From the NCBI RefSeq assembly GCF_000305785.2, contig NC_018868.3:496001-560000 (forward strand): a DNA stretch of 64,000 bases, in the 5' to 3' direction. Origin of the DNA: Simiduia agarivorans SA1 = DSM 21679 (lineage in GTDB: Bacteria; Pseudomonadota; Gammaproteobacteria; Pseudomonadales; Cellvibrionaceae). Below are positions 18,235-27,002 of the stretch, one piece after another. The notes below the pieces were generated by a model. It was not told the origin of the DNA. It made no database searches and saw only the letters and a list, made by a program, of their open reading frames with translations. The position numbers and the translations under genes were made by a program. Within the stretch, counting starts at the first letter, position 1; the number at the start of each line of letters is the position of its first letter.

Positions 18235-20256
18235 ATGATCGATTCGAATATTCCGTATCTTCTGGGTGCTGGGTCGGGCGTGGATACCAAAAGTCTGGTT
18301 GAACAGTTGGTGTCTGTTGAGAAATCCGTACGCCAGGGCCAGATTGATACCAAGCGTGAGAATTACGAAACCCGTCTGTCAGATTACGGGCTGTTCAAAA
18401 GTGCATTATCAACACTGCAAAGTTCGCTTGCCGCACTGAAAAACCCTGAAACATTTACCGCAAAATCCGTTTCCTTCCCCGACAGTGAAGTGGTCATACC
18501 CACTGCGATAGAGGCGGGCGCCGCCAGCGGTACCTACAGCATTGAGGTTACCAATATTGCCAGCGCTCAAAGTTTATCTTCCGGCGTATTTGCCGCCGTG
18601 ACGGATGAAGTGGGGAAAGGCGTATTGACCTTTGATTTTGGTGCTTGGGATACCGGCGTGCCACCATCGGTATTTACCCAGAATACCAACAAGTCTTCCG
18701 TGCAAATCACCATTGATGACAGTAACAACAGCCTGGAAGGGCTTAGAGACGCGATTAATGGTGCCAACATGGGTGTTCAGGCGTCGATCGTAAATGATGG
18801 ATCCGGCTTCCGGCTGTTGATGAAGGCGGAATCCGGTTTGAATAATCAACTGAGTATCAGTGTGGCGGAAGATGAAACTACGCCCACTAACAATGATGCG
18901 AACGGGCTTTCACGTTTTACCTTCAATGAAACGGCTTTACAGCTGACACAACAACAGCAGGGCCGAGATGCCAACTTGTTAATGAACGGCTTGGCCGTTA
19001 CTCGCACAACTAACGAGATTTCCGATCTGATAGAAGGCTTTACTTTCACCATAGCGAAAGACGCGCCGGGTCAGGTGGTGAATATCAACATTCTTGATGA
19101 TAAGGCCACCAGTGAGGAGGCTATCCGTGGTTTTGTTGATGTATACAACGAGTTCCTGACGGCGACAAAGAATCTAACTGGGTTTAACGAAGAATCGGGA
19201 GACTATGGCAGCCTGGCACGAGATGCATTGGCAAAATCCATGCTGACCAAAATCAAGAATACAATCACACAACCCGTGGCCGGTAACAATGGGGTGCTGA
19301 ATGCATTGACCAATATTGGTATACGCACCGAGTTGGACGGCAGCATGGCCATTGACGAAACTGTATTTAAAAAGGCTTACGCTGATAATTTTCCTGCAAT
19401 CAAAGGTCTCTTCGCGCCTGTAACCCAATCCAGTGCAGACAAGATCAAGGTCACCGGGTTTGGTAACGATACCATCGCGGGTGATTATGACGTGGTGATT
19501 ACCCAGGCGCCGGAAAAGGGCTATTTTACTGGCGCTACTATTGGCAGCTTCCCGGTTGACACCACCGGGAAAGACTATGGATTGGTTTTGGAGGTGAATG
19601 GTAAAGCGAGTGGTACCATCAACCTGCCTGCGGGGCAGAGCTACGCCAACGGCACTGATCTGGCTGCGGCCTTGCAGCAGGCCATAAACAGTGACCCAGC
19701 GTTGAGTGCCAATAAGGTCAAGGTGAGCTTTGATACCGATCACCTGGTGATTACCAGTGACGCTTATGGCGCTACATCATTAGTCTCGTTAACGTCCGTG
19801 GGCGCGGATGTGGCTGAACTGGGGCTGTCGGCCGGTACCGGCACCAACGGCAAAAATGTGGCGGGGACAGTCAATGGTGAGGAGGCGTTTGGTTTAGCAG
19901 ATGTGCTGTTGCCAGCATTTGGCAGCAACGCTTACGGTCTCAAGCTGCGCATATTACCTGGCGCTACCAGTGGGACGGTAAGTTTCAGCCGCGGCATCGG
20001 CGACACCCTCGATATGTTGGTTGCGGATTTTCTTGGTAGCCAAGGGCCCGTCAGGACCCGGGAAGACGGCATCAACAAAGAACTGAGTGAGCTTGATGAT
20101 GCACAGGATGCGCTGGATCGTCGAATGGAGGCCTATCAAGCCCGCCTTCAGGCGCAGTTCACCGCCATGGAGGCCATCGTCGATCAGCTCAATAATACCC
20201 GCGACTACCTGGAAGGCGCCTTTGAAAACATGCCGTTTACCGCGCAACGGCGTTAA
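18235..20256 (+). CDS. fliD: Filament cap protein FliD (HAP2)
   Basis: 673 residues, longer than the usual 450-500. The N-terminus (PYLLGAGSGVDTKSLVEQLVSVEKSVR) and C-terminal coil (DDAQDALDRRMEAYQARLQAQFTAMEAIV) are typical. Segments YSIEVTNIASAQSLSSGVF and DYDVVITQAPEKGYF show two related beta modules, the second near residue 420 accounting for the extra length. It caps the filament and folds incoming flagellin; its enlargement matches the enlarged flagellins. Confidence 0.94.
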   Translation: MIDSNIPYLLGAGSGVDTKSLVEQLVSVEKSVRQGQIDTKRENYETRLSDYGLFKSALSTLQSSLAALKNPETFTAKSVSFPDSEVVIPTAIEAGAASGTYSIEVTNIASAQSLSSGVFAAVTDEVGKGVLTFDFGAWDTGVPPSVFTQNTNKSSVQITIDDSNNSLEGLRDAINGANMGVQASIVNDGSGFRLLMKAESGLNNQLSISVAEDETTPTNNDANGLSRFTFNETALQLTQQQQGRDANLLMNGLAVTRTTNEISDLIEGFTFTIAKDAPGQVVNINILDDKATSEEAIRGFVDVYNEFLTATKNLTGFNEESGDYGSLARDALAKSMLTKIKNTITQPVAGNNGVLNALTNIGIRTELDGSMAIDETVFKKAYADNFPAIKGLFAPVTQSSADKIKVTGFGNDTIAGDYDVVITQAPEKGYFTGATIGSFPVDTTGKDYGLVLEVNGKASGTINLPAGQSYANGTDLAAALQQAINSDPALSANKVKVSFDTDHLVITSDAYGATSLVSLTSVGADVAELGLSAGTGTNGKNVAGTVNGEEAFGLADVLLPAFGSNAYGLKLRILPGATSGTVSFSRGIGDTLDMLVADFLGSQGPVRTREDGINKELSELDDAQDALDRRMEAYQARLQAQFTAMEAIVDQLNNTRDYLEGAFENMPFTAQRR

Positions 20257-20349
20257 GACGATTGCCAGACTAAAGTTGACCGGTTGCCGGCCGATACAAT
20301 GGATAGAGCCGCTAATGGCAGTTTTATCCGGGATACAGAGGTGAGCAAC

Positions 20350-20736
20350 ATGATTGGCCGCAGTAATATCAATGCATACACCAAAGTCAAAAACGAAACA
20401 TCGGTTGAATCCGCTGATGCTCATCGCTTGATCGAACTCCTTTACGACGGTGCGCTTGAACGCATTGCGCAGGCGAAGGGTGCGCAAACGCAGGGGCGTA
20501 TCGATATACGCGGAGCAAAAATTTCTCACGCAGTAAATATTGTCATGGGACTACGCGATGCACTTGACCCCGATCAGGGAAAAGACATTGCCGATAACCT
20601 TGATGCCTTGTATGACTACATACAACGATTGTTGCTTTCCGCCCATCGTGAATCCAGCCTCGAAAAGCTCGATGAGGCGGCTGGTTTGTTGACCCAGCTA
20701 TCTGCCACCTGGAAAGAAATTTCCCCCACCCACTGA
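20350..20736 (+). CDS. fliS: Flagellin export chaperone FliS
   Basis: 128 residues from ATG 20350, preceded by GAGGTG; in-frame upstream ATGs at 20284 and later lack a good site. NAYTKVKNETSVESADAHRLIELLYDGALERI is the canonical FliS start. It binds the flagellin C-terminus in the cytoplasm and prevents premature polymerisation. First of three FliS-family genes in a row. Confidence 0.93.
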   Translation: MIGRSNINAYTKVKNETSVESADAHRLIELLYDGALERIAQAKGAQTQGRIDIRGAKISHAVNIVMGLRDALDPDQGKDIADNLDALYDYIQRLLLSAHRESSLEKLDEAAGLLTQLSATWKEISPTH

Positions 20737-20740
20737 TTTT

Positions 20741-20756
20741 TGGCATTATCTTCGCA
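20741..20756 (+). promoter_or_regulatory. Weak sigma-54-like promoter before the second FliS gene
   Basis: TGGCATTATCTTCGCA has a good -24 (TGGCA) and the right phase, but the -12 is TCGC rather than TTGC. It directly follows the fliS stop codon. Confidence 0.45.
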
Positions 20757-20758
20757 TT

Positions 20759-20809
20759 AATCCTCTGTAGTCCGGTACATGCCGGTAATTTGACGCAGAG
20801 GATTTTTTT
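20759..20809 (+). terminator. Hairpin with T-run ending at the start codon of the second FliS gene
   Basis: AATCCTCTG (20759-20767) pairs with CAGAGGATT (20796-20804), 9 bp, followed by T to position 20809; ATG is at 20810. An inner hairpin (CCGG...CCGG) can form in the loop. The 3' arm contains AGAGGA, the only ribosome binding site candidate of the next gene, so folding would both terminate transcription and hide the site. Confidence 0.65.
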
Positions 20810-21181
20810 ATGGGCGTTCAACAAACCCAAGCGGCGGTGTCCATGGCGAAGGCCGGTGACGATATTTCACCGCATCAGGTCATCTCATTATTGCTTGAAG
20901 GGGCATTGGAGCGGATCCATCAGGCCAAGCGGAGTCTGGAAAACAGCGACCAGGAAAACTTTGATCTGTTGGTTCTGAAAACCATTGGTATCCTGAATGG
21001 TTTGAGGGCGAGCCTTAATTTTGAGCAAGGCGGTGAAATCGCAACCAACCTTGATGCCCTCTATGATTATGTGGCGGCGCAATTACAGACGGCGCCCGAT
21101 GAGGATAAGTTGGTTGAAGCATCAGCCTTGCTGAGCCAGGTAAAATCCGGCTGGGACGGGATTGCGCCCTCGGCTAACTAA
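20810..21181 (+). CDS. FliS-family protein, second paralog
   Basis: 123 residues. It aligns by eye with the preceding FliS: SPHQVISLLLEGALERIHQAKRSL corresponds to DAHRLIELLYDGALERIAQAKG, and NLDALYDYVAAQLQTA to NLDALYDYIQRLLLSA. The N-terminal flagellin-binding segment (NAYTKV) is replaced by QQTQAAVSMAKAG. It could serve a second substrate, for example FliC2, FlaG or a FliT-like partner. Comparable to the fliS' gene reported in Pseudomonas. Confidence 0.8.
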   Translation: MGVQQTQAAVSMAKAGDDISPHQVISLLLEGALERIHQAKRSLENSDQENFDLLVLKTIGILNGLRASLNFEQGGEIATNLDALYDYVAAQLQTAPDEDKLVEASALLSQVKSGWDGIAPSAN

Positions 21182-21204
21182 AGTTATCTGAATCGTGCCG
21201 ATAA
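21179..21204 (+). promoter_or_regulatory. Sigma-28-like promoter inside/after the second FliS gene
   Basis: TAAA (21179-21182, overlapping the fliS2 stop), 14-nt spacer, perfect GCCGATAA (21197-21204). The spacer is one base short of the usual 15. It would drive the small FliT-like gene and the third FliS paralog. Confidence 0.6.
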
Positions 21205-21237
21205 CCTGTGTGATCAACCTTTGCACTGGAGTTCGGC

Positions 21238-21489
21238 ATGGCAGTTATTCCTCATTCACAGATGCGTCTGGCACGGATGCGTCGTTCCCTTGCTCAGGCG
21301 TTAAGCACCCAGGACTGGGATCAGATAAAGGCGTTTGACCTGGAGTTAATGGATGCGCTCGACGCCGCCAGTGAAGACGAACAACGTGATTCAACCTCCT
21401 TGTTGGCCGAGCTGAATGCTATAGTGTGTCTCTACAAAGATATTGTGCTCAGCAGCGAACTGCATACCCGCCGCAATTCCGGACTGTAG
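21238..21489 (+). CDS. Small FliT-like flagellar protein
   Basis: 83 residues, predicted two or three helices (RLARMRRSLAQALSTQDWDQIKAFDLELMDALD). The helix-DW-helix pattern followed by a conserved downstream helix is like FliT-type chaperones, and its place after fliS genes is where fliT/fleP-type genes occur. No catalytic or membrane segment. The ribosome binding site is TGGAG. The name FliT is not certain. Confidence 0.6.
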   Translation: MAVIPHSQMRLARMRRSLAQALSTQDWDQIKAFDLELMDALDAASEDEQRDSTSLLAELNAIVCLYKDIVLSSELHTRRNSGL

Positions 21490-21558
21490 TCCCGCCCGGT
21501 CCGCGCATGAATCCTGTCGTGAACAGGGCTGCATTTACGGGTTTGCATTGGAGGTCCG

Positions 21559-21948
21559 ATGTTAAAACCCAAGTCAGCTGAACTCTATCGCCAACTCGGC
21601 CTGGAGGCTCAGATAACCGGCGCGAGTCCCCATCGCCTGATCGGATTACTCTATGCGGGCGCCATTGGCGAATTGAATCGGGCTATTGCTTGTGAGTCTC
21701 AGGGCCAAAGACAAGCCCGCATCAACGCCATCGCCAAATGTGTCGATATATTAAATGGCTTATTGGAAAGCCTGTCTTTTGAGGTGGAGAGCGATCTTCC
21801 ATATCGCCTTGAAAGCCTCTACGTCTATATGATCCAACGCTTGTTGACTGTTCAGGCTTCCTTTGATGGTGAAACCTGCAAAGAAGTGCAGGGGCTCTTA
21901 GAGGTACTGGCAGACGGCTGGCAGCAAATGACCCCGGATTCCGCCTGA
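21559..21948 (+). CDS. FliS-family protein, third paralog
   Basis: 129 residues. SPHRLIGLLYAGAIGELNRAI and YRLESLYVYMIQRLLTVQA match the FliS core pattern (DAHRLIELLYDGALERI; LDALYDYIQRLLL), and CVDILNGLLESLSFEVESDLP matches the middle helix. The N-terminus (KSAELYRQLGLEAQI) also fits FliS better than the second paralog does. Sequence is clearly diverged from both others. TTGGAGG ribosome binding site. Confidence 0.78.
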   Translation: MLKPKSAELYRQLGLEAQITGASPHRLIGLLYAGAIGELNRAIACESQGQRQARINAIAKCVDILNGLLESLSFEVESDLPYRLESLYVYMIQRLLTVQASFDGETCKEVQGLLEVLADGWQQMTPDSA

Positions 21949-22257
21949 CTCCACCAAAGTCTGTTCACTGACGGCTTGAAAGCCTATTTATATATGCGTT
22001 TAAACCAGCTGTTTTGGCGTTTTTATTCCTTATGCACCAAAGTCGGTAACTCCCCGATTATCTATAAATAAATGTTCCAACGTTATGGGTGCCAATAGTT
22101 TGACCCCTGACGATGTTTTGACTATTACTTTGTTCAAAGTGTCAGAAGTTTTGACTCTGGCAAAAAAATGGCGGGTAGTGGTCAGGTTTATTGAGAATCT
22201 TCGCGCCCGGTGTAATAAACGGATTGCAGTAATCCCTAGCGTTATCAGGAAATCCTC
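21949..22257. other. Gene-free region upstream of fleQ with TTTGAC repeats
   Basis: 309 nt, AT-rich, with no supported gene. Three TTTGAC elements occur at 22099-22104, 22117-22122 and 22150-22155, and a CTTTG-TT-CAAAG palindrome at 22128-22139. TTGACC (22100-22105) and TATTAC, 17 nt apart, make a possible sigma-70 promoter. No sigma-54 or sigma-28 site is seen, as expected for the master regulator. Confidence 0.4.
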
Positions 22258-23691
22258 ATGTTGCTTGACCCCATTAAAATTCTGGTTATTGATGACAACC
22301 CAGACCGCCGACGGGATCTGAAGGTCATATTGGACTTTATGGGCGAATCAGCCCTGAGTGTGGAGACCAGCCATTGGGAGCAGGAAGCTGATGTGGAGAA
22401 GGTGGCGCACGGCTTCAGTGCGGTGTTCCTGGGTGAAAACGCACAAACCCCCAATTTGCTATCCCGCTTAGAGCGTGTGCACCAGTGGGACCAGGGTCTT
22501 CCGGTGGTTCTGGTCGCCCAGGAGGCGGACCTGCCTGAAGATACCAACCCCTATCTCAAACACAAAATCATCGGCACCTTGCCCGAGCATCCCACCTATA
22601 ACCAGTTGCTCGATATCCTGCACAGGGCCCAACGGTTCCGCTCCATGCTGAGCCGGAATGCCCGCGCAGGGCTTCGCCGAGCGCCCCATTTGTTCCGTAG
22701 TCTTGTGGGGTCCACACCCGCTATGGAAAAGATGCGCGAAATGATGACCCGCGTGGCAGACCGGGATGTAACCGTGCTGATCACGGGCGAATCGGGCACG
22801 GGCAAGGAAGTGGTTGCACGTAACCTGCATTACCATTCCGACCGTCGCGACATGCCCTTTGTGCCTGTCAATTGCGGCGCTATTCCGGCGGAACTACTGG
22901 AAAGTGAGCTGTTCGGCCACGAGAAGGGTGCCTTTACCGGGGCGATTACTGCCCGCGCGGGGCGATTTGAAATGGCGGAAGGCGGTACTCTTTTTCTGGA
23001 TGAAATCGGCGACATGCCGCTTAACATGCAGGTGAAAATTCTGCGGGTACTGCAGGAAAAATGCTTTGAACGGGTTGGTGGCAATAAAAGCCAGCCCACC
23101 AATGTGCGCATCATTGCGGCGACGCATCGCAATCTTGAAGACATGATTGAACAGGGGAATTTCCGGGAAGACCTCTATTACCGGTTGAATGTGTTCCCCA
23201 TAGAAGTACCTGCACTGCGGGAGCGGGCGGAAGATATACCGGCCCTGATCAGCGAGCTGGTCAGCCGGTTGGAAGTTGAACGCCGGGGCACGGTGCGCTT
23301 TAACTCCCAGGCCATAGTATCGCTCAGCCGACATAACTGGGCGGGTAATGTGCGGGAGCTGGCCAATCTGGTGGAGCGGATGTCAATCATGTATCCAACG
23401 CAAGTGGTCGGCGTTCAGGACCTGCCGCCCAAGTATCGCCATGTGGATGTGGTAGAGGATGAAACGATTGAAATGCCCGAGGCGCCTGCAGGCCTTGTCA
23501 GTCTCAGCGATAACCCCTTGCTGCCAGAGGCCGGTATCGATCTAAAAGAGTATTTAACGAATCTGGAGTGCAGTCTGATACAGCAGGCACTCGACGATTC
23601 CAATGGCGTGGTGGCCCGCGCAGCAGACCGGCTGGCAATCCGTCGCACAACCCTGGTTGAAAAAATGCGTAAATACGGTTTGAACCGTTAA
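22258..23691 (+). CDS. fleQ: Flagellar master regulator FleQ (FlrA), sigma-54 activator
   Basis: 477 residues. Receiver-like domain 8-120 starts [14 protein letters not shown] but has GEN where the phospho-acceptor Asp should be, as in FleQ/FlrA, so control is probably not by phosphorylation. AAA+ domain about 150-375 has Walker A GESGTGKE near 177, the sigma-54 contact loop GAFTGA near 223 and [12 protein letters not shown]-terminal HTH ([20 protein letters not shown]) binds DNA. In relatives it activates fleSR and basal-body genes and is antagonised by FleN and c-di-GMP; fleN is present at 47516. Confidence 0.95.
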   Translation: MLLDPIKILVIDDNPDRRRDLKVILDFMGESALSVETSHWEQEADVEKVAHGFSAVFLGENAQTPNLLSRLERVHQWDQGLPVVLVAQEADLPEDTNPYLKHKIIGTLPEHPTYNQLLDILHRAQRFRSMLSRNARAGLRRAPHLFRSLVGSTPAMEKMREMMTRVADRDVTVLITGESGTGKEVVARNLHYHSDRRDMPFVPVNCGAIPAELLESELFGHEKGAFTGAITARAGRFEMAEGGTLFLDEIGDMPLNMQVKILRVLQEKCFERVGGNKSQPTNVRIIAATHRNLEDMIEQGNFREDLYYRLNVFPIEVPALRERAEDIPALISELVSRLEVERRGTVRFNSQAIVSLSRHNWAGNVRELANLVERMSIMYPTQVVGVQDLPPKYRHVDVVEDETIEMPEAPAGLVSLSDNPLLPEAGIDLKEYLTNLECSLIQQALDDSNGVVARAADRLAIRRTTLVEKMRKYGLNR

Positions 23692-23712
23692 TCGTTCACC
23701 GCTAGCCCTTTA

Positions 23713-23737
23713 AAGCCGCCTTCAGGCGGCTTTTTTT
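23713..23737 (+). terminator. Intrinsic terminator of fleQ
   Basis: AAGCCGCC (23713-23720), loop TTCA, GGCGGCTT, then a T-run. Strong and well placed 21 nt after the stop codon. Confidence 0.95.
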
Positions 23738-23869
23738 ATGACTCTTCCAATGACCTCCCGGCAGTGTTCAAAATGCTGACGCGACAGGCAGGGTTTATCA
23801 GCAGTCTGCCAGATCAGAATCTTATCCCAGCCAGGAAAGCCAACCTGTGTGTGTCTGAATTGGGCCTTG

Positions 23870-23887
23870 GCGGCAGTTTTTTGCCGT
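23870..23887. promoter_or_regulatory. Near-perfect palindromic box at the fleSR promoter
   Basis: GCGGCAG (23870-23876), TTTT, TTGCCGT (23881-23887): the shared 18-bp architecture with one change in each arm that keeps a G/T-type symmetry break. It ends 2 nt before the -24 element of the fleS sigma-54 promoter, a position more typical of a repressor or autoregulation than of a remote enhancer. Confidence 0.55.
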
Positions 23888-23889
23888 AT

Positions 23890-23905
23890 TGGCATTGGCC
23901 TTGCA
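23890..23905 (+). promoter_or_regulatory. Sigma-54 promoter of fleSR
   Basis: TGGCATTGGCCTTGCA with GG at 23891-23892 and GC at 23903-23904. Near-consensus. It lies about 60 nt before the fleS ATG. In relatives fleSR is FleQ-activated from a sigma-54 promoter. Confidence 0.85.
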
Positions 23906-23964
23906 ATAACCGGTTAACGTTGCAAACAGTGCGGAAATTTTGACGCATTAACCGGTGAGGATTC

Positions 23965-25185
23965 ATGAACCCAATGGCAGAAACCATGAGCCAACCTATT
24001 CCCCCGGAAGGGCTGCGCTCGGCTTTCGAGCAATTTAATGCCATGTCGGCACAATTAGCAGAGTCTTACAATGCACTTCAGGACCGGGTAAACCAGCTAA
24101 ACAATGAACTGACAACCGTCTCGGAACAACGGCTAAAGGAACTGGCGCAGAAGGAAATTCTGGCTAACCGCATGGAAACCCTGCTGAATCTTTTGCCCGG
24201 CGGGGTAGTGGTGATCGATGCGCAGGGTAAGGTTTCCCAGGCCAATCCAGCCAGCAGGGAGCTTTTGAACGGTCCCTTGTTGGGGTGTCCATGGCGGCAG
24301 GTGATTGAGCGGAATTTTTCACCCAAAGCGGATGACGGTCATGAAGTTTCAACCCTGGATGGTCGCTTGTTTTCGATCGCGACCCGCTCTTTGGAGGCCG
24401 AGGGCCAACTGATTCTGTTAACCGACCAGACCCAGACCCGCAAACTTCAGGCGGAGGTGAGCCGCAACGAGCGTCTATCGTCCCTTGGCAAAATGGTGTC
24501 TGCGCTGGCCCACCAGATTCGCACGCCCTTATCTGCCGCCTTGTTATATAACAGCCATATTGTCAAACGGGCCGATCAACCTGAAGCGGTATTGTATTCG
24601 GCGGAAAAGACCCGTGGCAGGCTGCTTGATATGGAACGGCAAGTCAGGGACATGTTGTTTTTTGTCCGCGGTGACCTGGTGTTGTCCGATTGCATCAGTG
24701 TGGCTCAACTTTACCGCGCATTGCGCGAAGCCACCGACGCCACCATTAAAGACCAGAATGTAGAGTGCCGTTGGCATATCGAAGCGCACGATAAAATAGT
24801 CAGAATCAATACCCACGCACTGGTCGGTGCGGTGAGCAACCTGGTGGAAAACGCCTTGCAAGCCGATCCGCAAAAGCAGCCCATACAAATCCGTCTGGAA
24901 GTGTTCCTGAATCGCTCCCTGGCCATTTCGGTTATCGATCAGGGGCCAGGAATCCCGCAGGAAATTGCAGAGACCTTGTGCGATATCTTCGTTACCACCA
25001 AACCGCAGGGCACCGGCATCGGACTGGCGGTGGTGCAACAAGTGGCCAAAGCACACGGCGGTAATTTTGTTATCCGGTCTATGGCAGAGCGGGGTACAAG
25101 AGCCTGCTTGCTTTTACCTGTCATTCAGATTGAGGACAGCGCCCCATGCGCTGTCGCTACAGCTTCAGGAGAGAACAATGAATAA
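23965..25185 (+). CDS. fleS: Flagellar sensor histidine kinase FleS (FlrB)
   Basis: 406 residues, no membrane segment, so a cytoplasmic sensor. A coiled coil (about 20-65) precedes a PAS domain (about 70-150, LLPGGVVVIDAQGKVSQANP). The dimerisation helix has the phospho-His in LGKMVSALAHQIRTPLSA, at about residue 183. The ATPase domain shows NLVENALQ (N box), DQGPGIP (G1) and GTGIGLAVV (G2). It phosphorylates FleR; the genes overlap by 8 nt. GGTGAGG ribosome binding site. Confidence 0.93.
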   Translation: MNPMAETMSQPIPPEGLRSAFEQFNAMSAQLAESYNALQDRVNQLNNELTTVSEQRLKELAQKEILANRMETLLNLLPGGVVVIDAQGKVSQANPASRELLNGPLLGCPWRQVIERNFSPKADDGHEVSTLDGRLFSIATRSLEAEGQLILLTDQTQTRKLQAEVSRNERLSSLGKMVSALAHQIRTPLSAALLYNSHIVKRADQPEAVLYSAEKTRGRLLDMERQVRDMLFFVRGDLVLSDCISVAQLYRALREATDATIKDQNVECRWHIEAHDKIVRINTHALVGAVSNLVENALQADPQKQPIQIRLEVFLNRSLAISVIDQGPGIPQEIAETLCDIFVTTKPQGTGIGLAVVQQVAKAHGGNFVIRSMAERGTRACLLLPVIQIEDSAPCAVATASGENNE

Positions 25186-26593
25186 TCTGGCATCAGTGTT
25201 GCCTAGCTCTGATCATAAGGCCCAAAGTCCCGTGCTGATCGTTGAGGATGATCCCAGCCTGCGTGAAGCCATTGCCGATACCCTGAGCATTGCCGGCATA
25301 GACAACCTTGCCGTAGACAGTGCTGAAACCGCAGCCCATACGCTGGGTTCCGGTCAGTCGGTGAGCATGATTGTGTCCGACATCAACATGGGCGCTATGT
25401 CCGGCCATGACCTGCTCAGGCATGTACGCCAGCAACATCCGCAAATACCGGTGTTGCTGGTGACTGCCTACGGCAGTATTGCTGACTCAGTGCAGGCTAT
25501 GCGCGAGGGCGCCGTTGACTATCTGGTTAAGCCTTTTGAGCCGGAGGCGCTGGTGGAACTGGTTACCCGGCATCAGGGCCGCAACAGCAATAACGACGAG
25601 CTACCGGTAGCGGAATCGCCCCAGTCCCGGACGTTGCTACAATTGGCGGACCGGGTGGCCCAGTCAGATTCCACAGTGTTGATACTCGGCGAATCGGGCA
25701 CCGGTAAAGAAGTGTTGGCGCGCTACATCCACACCCGATCACCGCGGGCGGACGGGCCTTTTGTGGCGATCAATTGTGCTGCCATACCTGAAAACATGCT
25801 GGAGGCGGTGTTGTTTGGTCACGAGAAGGGCGCCTATACGGGTGCCCATGCGGCCAGCCCGGGCAAGTTTGAGCAGGCCAATGGCGGTACCCTGCTGCTG
25901 GATGAAATCTCTGAAATGGCGCTCGGTTTACAAGCCAAGCTGTTGAGAGTACTGCAGGAGCGCGAGGTCGAACGTCTGGGGGGCCGGAAAACCATAAAGC
26001 TGGATGTCCGTGTCATTGCCACTTCAAACCGGGCCATGGCTGAAGAAGTCAGTGCCGGCCACTTCCGGGAGGATCTTTACTACCGGCTCAGTGTATTGCC
26101 CATGCAATGGAAACCCTTGCGCGAGCGGGTTGAAGATATTGTGCCGTTGGCCGAGCGATTGCTGGCCCGGCACGCCAGCAGGCAGGGTAGGCGTCAGGTG
26201 AGTTTGACGGCCGCTGCAGCCCGGGCGCTGCAAGCCTATGCCTGGCCGGGTAACGTGCGCGAGTTGGACAATGTGATGCAGCGGGCGCTGATTCTTCAAG
26301 CGGGGCAACGTATCGACGAGGCCGATCTGGGGCTGGAATTTGGCCTGGGTCGGGTTAAAGCCCCGGTCAAAGAGCCGGAACCAGCGCCCTTGGCCGTGAC
26401 CGATGGATTATTGGGTGACGATCTGAAGCGTAGGGAGTTTGAAGTGATTGTAGACACCCTGCACAAGGCCCGCGGCAGCCGGAAGGACACCGCAGCAATG
26501 CTTGGTATCAGTGCCCGCACGCTGCGCTATAAGGTGGCCAGGCTGAAGGAAGATGGTCTGGATGTGGATGCTGCATGGCGTACCGGGCCCTGA
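25178..26593 (+). CDS. fleR: Flagellar response regulator FleR (FlrC), sigma-54 activator
   Basis: 471 residues from ATG 25178, which overlaps the end of fleS and follows AGGAGAG; the open frame reaches further upstream inside fleS. Receiver domain about 12-125 with acidic pair VEDD, phospho-acceptor Asp68 (IVSDINMG) and YLVKPF. AAA+ domain has GESGTGKE near 170 and the sigma-54 loop as GAYTGA (Tyr for Phe) near 217. C-terminal Fis-type HTH (GSRKDTAAMLGISARTLRYKV). It activates late sigma-54 flagellar genes in relatives. Confidence 0.94.
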   Translation: MNNLASVLPSSDHKAQSPVLIVEDDPSLREAIADTLSIAGIDNLAVDSAETAAHTLGSGQSVSMIVSDINMGAMSGHDLLRHVRQQHPQIPVLLVTAYGSIADSVQAMREGAVDYLVKPFEPEALVELVTRHQGRNSNNDELPVAESPQSRTLLQLADRVAQSDSTVLILGESGTGKEVLARYIHTRSPRADGPFVAINCAAIPENMLEAVLFGHEKGAYTGAHAASPGKFEQANGGTLLLDEISEMALGLQAKLLRVLQEREVERLGGRKTIKLDVRVIATSNRAMAEEVSAGHFREDLYYRLSVLPMQWKPLRERVEDIVPLAERLLARHASRQGRRQVSLTAAAARALQAYAWPGNVRELDNVMQRALILQAGQRIDEADLGLEFGLGRVKAPVKEPEPAPLAVTDGLLGDDLKRREFEVIVDTLHKARGSRKDTAAMLGISARTLRYKVARLKEDGLDVDAAWRTGP

Positions 26594-26595
26594 AG

Positions 26596-26657
26596 CCTGC
26601 GAGGTTAAACGTTGCGTCAAAAAGTTGTTGACCTGGGCGCCTCGCAGGGTTTATTTT
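26596..26657 (+). terminator. Terminator after fleR
   Basis: CCTGCGAGG (26596-26604) and CCTCGCAGG (26640-26648) form a perfect 9-bp stem around a 35-nt loop, followed by GTTTATTTT. The long loop makes it less efficient than a compact terminator, but the placement 2 nt after fleR fits. Confidence 0.6.
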
Positions 26658-26794
26658 CCGCGCCAGAGGCTCAGGTCAGTGCCCTTGGTTGGGGAATAGT
26701 CAGTTGGCCCGCTTCTTATAACCAATGTGGCCGCTTTTCCTAAAGAAACGGTCTGTTTAATAACCAGATTTTATTTCTATGAATGAGGTAGGTT

Positions 26795-26983
26795 ATGTCT
26801 GGTATTGAATTAGCGAATTTCGAGTCCGACGACGATATCTATGTCATGGACTCAGGTGACACCGAAGTTGAAACCAAGGCGGTGGCCGGCATGACCGATC
26901 CTCGCAGACGACTGGAAGACCGGCTTGAAGAAATGCGCCTCAAGCGGGAGTTACGCGAGCTGGAAATGGATTACAAAATCTGA
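26795..26983 (+). CDS. Small charged protein between fleR and fliE, unknown function
   Basis: 62 residues. An acidic N-terminal half (FESDDDIYVMDSGD) is followed by a basic/acidic helix (DPRRRLEDRLEEMRLKRELRELEMDY). The C-terminal helix is reminiscent of small PF12065/DUF3545-type proteins of gammaproteobacteria, but I cannot assign it safely. GAGGTAGGT ribosome binding site and a perfect downstream terminator support a real, separately transcribed gene. No signal or membrane segment. Confidence 0.65.
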   Translation: MSGIELANFESDDDIYVMDSGDTEVETKAVAGMTDPRRRLEDRLEEMRLKRELRELEMDYKI

Positions 26984-27002
26984 TTGCAGTTGATGTCACG
27001 AC

